From: an uncultured Alphaproteobacteria bacterium
GTDB lineage: Bacteria > Pseudomonadota > Alphaproteobacteria > RF32 > CAG-239
Length of the DNA stretch: 9,849 nt
Reading direction: 5' to 3'
Assembly: GCA_944392285.1 (NCBI GenBank)
Contig: CALXWF010000017.1
Location: forward strand, 1-9,849
Positions within the stretch are counted from its first letter, which is position 1; each line of letters starts with the position of its first letter. Positions 6,846 to 9,849 of the stretch are shown piece by piece. Both the position numbers and the translations under genes were made by a program. The notes beneath the pieces were generated by a model. The model was not told the origin of the DNA and did no database searches. It saw nothing but the letters and a program-made list of their open reading frames with translations.

Positions 6846-7259
6846 ATGAAAATCGGAGAACTTGCAAAAAAGGCCGGATGCAAAGTAGTCACTATCCGTT
6901 ACTATGAACAAAAAGGTCTTCTTCCTAAAGGTCTGCGCACTTCAAACAATTACAGACTTTATAACGACAAAGACCTAGAACGTCTAAACTTTATCATGCA
7001 TTGCCGCAACCACCACTTGAGCCTTGATGAAATCAAACGGCTCATTTCCTGTGATAAAAATGACCAACAAAGCTGTGAATGGGTCGGAAAAATGATTGAT
7101 GTTCATATTCAAGAAATTAATAAACAAATACAATCCTTAAAAGAGCTAAAACATCATTTACAAGATTTACGTTGCAAATGCTCCGGTCAAGATACTTTGG
7201 CAAATTGCGCCATTGTCAAACAACTGCACCAACATAACAACTGCCAGCATTTACAATAA
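6846..7259 (+). CDS. MerR-family metal-responsive regulator, CadR/PbrR type
   Basis: 137 residues. The N-terminal winged helix begins MKIGELAKKAGCKVVTIRYY and includes GLLPKGLRTSNNYRLY (24-39) and LSLDEIKRL (58-66). A dimerisation helix spans about 76-109. The C-terminal metal site holds C77, C112 and C121, the three-cysteine arrangement of Cd/Pb/Zn sensors. The C112-C121 spacing resembles PbrR more than CadR as I remember them. An extra Cys/His-rich tail follows (HQHNNCQH). It is a cytoplasmic dimer expected to repress and, when metal-bound, activate the divergent efflux operon through the dyad at 6796-6814. The start has GGAG 11 nt upstream, a rather long spacing, but the protein start matches the family exactly. 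The exact metal (Cd, Pb or Zn) is inference. Confidence 0.94.
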   Translation: MKIGELAKKAGCKVVTIRYYEQKGLLPKGLRTSNNYRLYNDKDLERLNFIMHCRNHHLSLDEIKRLISCDKNDQQSCEWVGKMIDVHIQEINKQIQSLKELKHHLQDLRCKCSGQDTLANCAIVKQLHQHNNCQHLQ

Positions 7260-7324
7260 AAAAGCCCCAATACCCCACCCTGAAAGCAAGAAGTTATAAG
7301 CCGACACTCAAAATAAAAAAGCCC
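7255..7324 (+). repeat. Pair of 13-bp direct repeats (terminator-like tails)
   Basis: AATAAAAAAGCCC occurs at 7255-7267 and again at 7312-7324. The first copy contains the merR-family stop codon. Read on the minus strand each looks like the last part of a terminator (GGGCTTTTTTATT), but I find no convincing partner arm for a stem. Confidence 0.6.
7283..7302 (+). repeat. Right copy of exact 20-bp direct repeat flanking the efflux module
   Basis: AAAGCAAGAAGTTATAAGCC, identical to 1600-1619 and 5683 bp away. It lies 23 nt after the merR-family stop codon and before the 3' end of the convergent metalloprotease-like gene. Confidence 0.85.
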
Positions 7325-7331
7325 GATGATA

Positions 7332-8303
7332 TTATCTTGATTTCGTATTTCTATTAAGCATAGCCAAATCAACATGGAAAGATTGTTTGGAAGAAACATA
7401 AGACTTCTGCTCTTCAGAACGCCCGCTCAATTCTGCAAGTTTCTCAAAAACATTTGCGTTTGTCTTAACTTTTGCCAAAGCATTTCTTGCCTTTACAAAA
7501 TTATTCTGCCGAAACCCTCCGTTTGGGGTATACATCATTTCCGTAGGCTCACCTTTGGCACATTTGCTCTGATAGTCCTTTCCCATAAAATCAGAAAAGC
7601 CGCGCTCTTCAATATGAGCATGCGCCAACAACGAGGCTGCAAACAAATCTGCTGCGGTTTCCGAACCATCCATATAACAATAGCGCAGATTATCCGGCCG
7701 CTTACTAAAATCCACGGCATGCCCAAATTCATGAGCCAAAAGCTCCGGCAATATATTTTCTCTTTCCGGCTCGCTGATACAATCACTAAGACAAATCACG
7801 ATTTTATTGTTTTCACCGTTTTTACCTTTCCGAAAAGCGCAACTCCCGTTATAAGTCCAGCCTTTTCTCACCCTATATTCGACATCGCTTTTTTCCAGCA
7901 ATCCTCTTAAATCTTTAGAAGCCTTTGAATTATTCGACGTAAATTTTTTAATTAAATTCTCTACCTTTATTTGCATGGCTTTATGTACATAACTATCCTC
8001 CGAAAGGACTTTAGCCGCAAATTCAGAAGAATTTGTATCCGGAAAATCTTTTAGACAATCTAACTCAAAAACACTTTTTCCGACTTCGTTGTTTTTGGCA
8101 ATACAATACTGTTCACATTCAGATGTTTTTCCGCCATATTCTTGATTAGCCACATATTTTTTATTTCCATCATCAGAAACAATACGCTCAAGCAATTCCT
8201 TTTTAGCCGCTTCTCCGATCTCATCATAATAAGGAGCGATAAAACCTTGTAAATATTCACCTAAATCAGCCCGAGCGTCGTTAGTCTGTTTGGAAAAAAA
8301 CAT
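7332..8303 (-). CDS. Putative zinc metalloprotease with HExxH motif, family unknown
   Basis: 323 residues from the chosen start. LLAHEFGHAVDFS gives HExxH with H191, E192 and H195. Twenty residues after H195, SETAADLFAASLLAHA offers E215 as third zinc ligand and D219, the gluzincin layout. The first 170 residues are lysine/glutamate-rich and unfamiliar. Eight cysteines occur (about residues 63, 67, 83, 155, 171, 175, 209 and 248), unusual for a cytosolic protease. There is no signal peptide or membrane segment, so a cytoplasmic protein or a substrate of a specialised secretion system are both possible. The ATG at 8303-8301 is chosen over one 19 codons upstream because AGGGGG lies 4 nt before it. 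It converges on the merR-family gene. Peptidase fold: likely. Substrate and role: not known. Confidence 0.72.
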   Translation of the reverse strand: MFFSKQTNDARADLGEYLQGFIAPYYDEIGEAAKKELLERIVSDDGNKKYVANQEYGGKTSECEQYCIAKNNEVGKSVFELDCLKDFPDTNSSEFAAKVLSEDSYVHKAMQIKVENLIKKFTSNNSKASKDLRGLLEKSDVEYRVRKGWTYNGSCAFRKGKNGENNKIVICLSDCISEPERENILPELLAHEFGHAVDFSKRPDNLRYCYMDGSETAADLFAASLLAHAHIEERGFSDFMGKDYQSKCAKGEPTEMMYTPNGGFRQNNFVKARNALAKVKTNANVFEKLAELSGRSEEQKSYVSSKQSFHVDLAMLNRNTKSR

Positions 8304-8307
8304 ATTT

Positions 8308-8313
8308 CCCCCT
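8308..8313 (-). promoter_or_regulatory. Ribosome binding site deciding the metalloprotease start
   Basis: AGGGGG on the minus strand, 4 nt before the ATG at 8303-8301. The upstream in-frame ATG at 8360 lies next to the T-run of the preceding terminator and has no such site. Confidence 0.65.
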
Positions 8314-8363
8314 ATGGCAAATTTTATTATTAGTTTAACATATTCCGACACTAAAAACAATTT

Positions 8364-8402
8364 AAAATAAAAAAGCCGTGTTACCCTTCATGATAACACG
8401 GC
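8364..8402 (-). terminator. Rho-independent terminator of the 59-residue membrane protein gene
   Basis: Minus strand: perfect 9-bp stem GCCGTGTTA (8402-8394) with TAACACGGC (8383-8375), 10-nt loop, then TTTTTTATTTT (8374-8364). It starts 15 nt after the stop of the small gene at 8418. Confidence 0.92.
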
Positions 8403-8417
8403 ATAAGAACCAATAGC

Positions 8418-8597
8418 CTAACTTCCGAAAACAAAATTCAGGAAAATCAGCACCACAATCGCAATTCCCATGGCCAAACAAACATAGGCCACGTTTTTAA
8501 GCATCATGTTTTTAACTTTATTCTCCAAAAATCTGACAATAACGACACACAGGAGAATAAAAACGACAAACAAAACAATAGCCAAAAATTTACTCAT
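8418..8597 (-). CDS. Small membrane protein, 59 residues, two helices
   Basis: The reading frame from ATG (8597-8595) to TAG (8420-8418) encodes 59 residues beginning MSKFLAIVLFVV. Two hydrophobic segments (about 4-24 and 35-57) are separated by a charged, basic linker (RFLENKVKN, 22-30), giving a likely helical hairpin in the inner membrane. No cysteine motif or catalytic residue suggests a function and I do not recognise a family. Evidence that it is real: a clean membrane-protein pattern over its full length, and a strong terminator 15 nt after the stop on the same strand, with no other gene upstream to use it. Against it: no good Shine-Dalgarno sequence; AAGGAA lies far upstream. Confidence 0.7.
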   Translation of the reverse strand: MSKFLAIVLFVVFILLCVVIVRFLENKVKNMMLKNVAYVCLAMGIAIVVLIFLNFVFGS

Positions 8598-8773
8598 AAC
8601 AACATATATATAATAATAAATATTTATGCTTATTCCTTAACAAATCTTCTATTTTAAGTCAAACATAAAACCGCCCCAAAGGCAGCTTACTCCGACCCGA
8701 ACCGCCCAAACATTTTTACCCTTGATTGCAATAACTTACAAACCAATCTTTCATATTGCTTTTATTACAAGTT

Positions 8774-8802
8774 TTGACTAGCTTAAAATAGAATAATAAT
8801 AT
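8774..8802 (+). promoter_or_regulatory. Candidate promoter of the pentapeptide-repeat gene
   Basis: -35 TTGACT (8774-8779), 17-nt spacer, -10 TAATAT (8797-8802), about 30 nt before the start codon. The rest of 8598-8773 shows only AT-rich DNA and a short GC-rich patch (8673-8710) containing ACCGCCC twice. I see no gene there. Confidence 0.55.
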
Positions 8803-8833
8803 AAAATCACCAAGCCAAAATAAGAGAGCCGAC

Positions 8834-9484
8834 ATGCTTCTAAAAAAACCATCTTTTGCCACCGAAAACTTCTTACCTTCCCCCAAACTTATGAACGATA
8901 TTCGTGACAGCGACGGTTCTTGCCGTAACAAAAGAATAGAAAGAGGCGACTTTACTTCCATAGATTTTTCAACGCTTGATTTCTCTTTTACAATAATTCA
9001 AAATTGCACATTCAAAAATTGTTCTTTTGATAAATCATCATTTATGACATCTATATTTACAAATTGTTTTTTTAACAACTGCCAAATGGAAAATTTTTAT
9101 GCGAAAGACATTTGGTTTGAAGAATGCAAATTCACAGGATGCAATCTTATTGGAAGTATATTTAAAAACTGTAATTTTATCGGCTCTCATTTACAATATA
9201 ATAACTTTGATGAAAGCAAACTTGAAAACATGCTCCTAAATGAAACATTTTTAATTAATTCCGAATTAAGCTGCTGCACGATTAAAAACATAAACCTTAA
9301 TCATGCTTCTTTGTCTGAAAGTAATTTATTCAAGACAACATTAAAAGATATCGACCTCACCAATACGGATATATCCGGCATCATATTATCTCAAAACTTC
9401 ACGGAACTGCGCGGCGCAACAATATCCCCTCATCAGGCATGCGAGCTCATCAGCACCATGGGAATAAAAGTCAGCTATGGCTGA
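8834..9484 (+). CDS. Pentapeptide-repeat protein with stacked cysteines
   Basis: 216 residues. From about 36 to 185 the sequence runs as thirty uninterrupted pentapeptides. The central residue, mostly F, L or I, falls at every fifth position from F40 to L185, with M85 and A90 the main exceptions. This predicts a right-handed four-sided beta-helix of about seven and a half turns. Eight cysteines fall at the i-2 position (58, 63, 78, 83, 98, 103, 113, 148). A capping tail follows, LRGATISPHQACELISTMG, common at the C terminus of this family. No signal peptide or membrane segment is seen. Some family members mimic DNA and protect gyrase, but most have no known role, and none can be assigned here. 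The ribosome site is weak (AAGAGAG). It has its own promoter candidate upstream, and its last 10 nt overlap the convergent gene at 9475. Confidence 0.88.
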   Translation: MLLKKPSFATENFLPSPKLMNDIRDSDGSCRNKRIERGDFTSIDFSTLDFSFTIIQNCTFKNCSFDKSSFMTSIFTNCFFNNCQMENFYAKDIWFEECKFTGCNLIGSIFKNCNFIGSHLQYNNFDESKLENMLLNETFLINSELSCCTIKNINLNHASLSESNLFKTTLKDIDLTNTDISGIILSQNFTELRGATISPHQACELISTMGIKVSYG

Positions 9485-9717
9485 TTTGCCTTTTTAATAA
9501 AAGGCACAGCCAAGTATGTTAGAACAAAACTTATAATAGCTGCATCCATACACAAATCATAATAAACTTTACCGGTCACCGCCAGCATTTGGGAAAGTTC
9601 ATCATCTTCAACATAATTCAAATATGCAAAAAATCCCTTTACAAAGCCTAAAGGTATAATTGTAAGCAACAATATAAAGATGACAATATGTTTTGCTTGT
9701 GTTAAGACTTTTTGCAT
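9475..9717 (-). CDS. Small two-helix membrane protein, 80 residues, unknown function
   Basis: 80 residues starting MQKVLTQAKHIVIFILLL. A first hydrophobic segment at about 11-33 and a second at about 57-74 are separated by an acidic loop (NYVEDDELSQ, 34-43). The short C-terminal tail is basic (IKKANQP). It is likely an inner-membrane protein. The start is well supported by GAGG 8 nt upstream of the ATG at 9717-9715. The last 10 nt overlap the end of the convergent pentapeptide-repeat gene. I do not recognise a family and see no catalytic motif. The leader upstream (9718-9849) shows no clear gene. Confidence 0.72.
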   Translation of the reverse strand: MQKVLTQAKHIVIFILLLTIIPLGFVKGFFAYLNYVEDDELSQMLAVTGKVYYDLCMDAAIISFVLTYLAVPFIKKANQP

Positions 9718-9849
9718 CTGAAATATCCTCTAGTTAAAAATTCTGATAACCATTCCGCAATCTTAAATATTCATCACACATATTTTGTAACATATAATTT
9801 TGCGAAAAACCAGAAGAATTACATCGAACCTAACTGTCTCTATTGCCAA

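Noticed and set aside
7374..7910. 178-codon open frame antisense to the metalloprotease-like gene
   Set aside because: Fully inside a gene with a clear HExxH motif and good ribosome site; its own translation shows no coherent domain.
8716..8961. 81-codon minus-strand frame over the start of the pentapeptide gene
   Set aside because: It overlaps the promoter and first 40 codons of a gene with a strong repeat pattern; no ribosome site seen.
9718..9849. Possible gene fragments at the right edge: a plus frame open from 9706 to the end, and a minus frame of about 30 codons ending just before the ribosome site of the 80-residue gene
   Set aside because: Neither has a convincing start, ribosome site or protein pattern; the minus frame has an in-frame stop close to the window edge.

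Overview
The window looks like chromosomal DNA from an AT-rich alphaproteobacterium. The NusG and SecE proteins read as alphaproteobacterial, and general base use is roughly 40% GC. This assignment comes from reading protein sequence only; there is no rRNA here, and an uncultured or host-associated lineage is a guess.

Region 1 (1-1680) is core gene expression. A 186-residue protein with two S1-like OB folds (68-628, +) is convergent with the secE-nusG pair (1455 down to 720, -). Strong hairpin terminators for each strand lie back to back between them. The ribosomal rplK gene that often follows nusG is absent.

Region 2 (1600-7302) is a complete metal-efflux module. A divergent MerR-family regulator of the CadR/PbrR type (6846-7259, +) faces a three-gene operon on the minus strand: TolC-family outer-membrane channel (6756-5545), periplasmic adaptor (5548-4817) and CzcA/CusA-family RND pump (4778-1680). 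Both promoters share one perfect dyad, and the operon promoter has the 19-bp spacer typical of MerR-controlled promoters. Two features stand out. The adaptor is only 243 residues and appears to lack the lipoyl and helical-hairpin domains. The whole module is also bracketed by an exact 20-bp direct repeat (1600-1619 and 7283-7302), as if it had been inserted as a unit.

Region 3 (7303-9849) is accessory. It holds an unrecognised cysteine-rich HExxH metalloprotease-like protein (8303-7332, -), a 59-residue two-helix membrane protein with its own terminator (8597-8418, -), a 216-residue pentapeptide-repeat protein with stacked cysteines (8834-9484, +), and an 80-residue membrane protein (9717-9475, -) whose 3' end overlaps the pentapeptide gene. 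There is no gene-free stretch longer than 300 bases. The longest are 8598-8833, which holds the pentapeptide-gene promoter, and 1456-1679, which holds the secE promoter region and the left repeat copy. In the last 130 bases (9718-9849) I see only the leader of the 80-residue membrane protein.

No tRNA, rRNA, transposase, integrase or CRISPR array was found.
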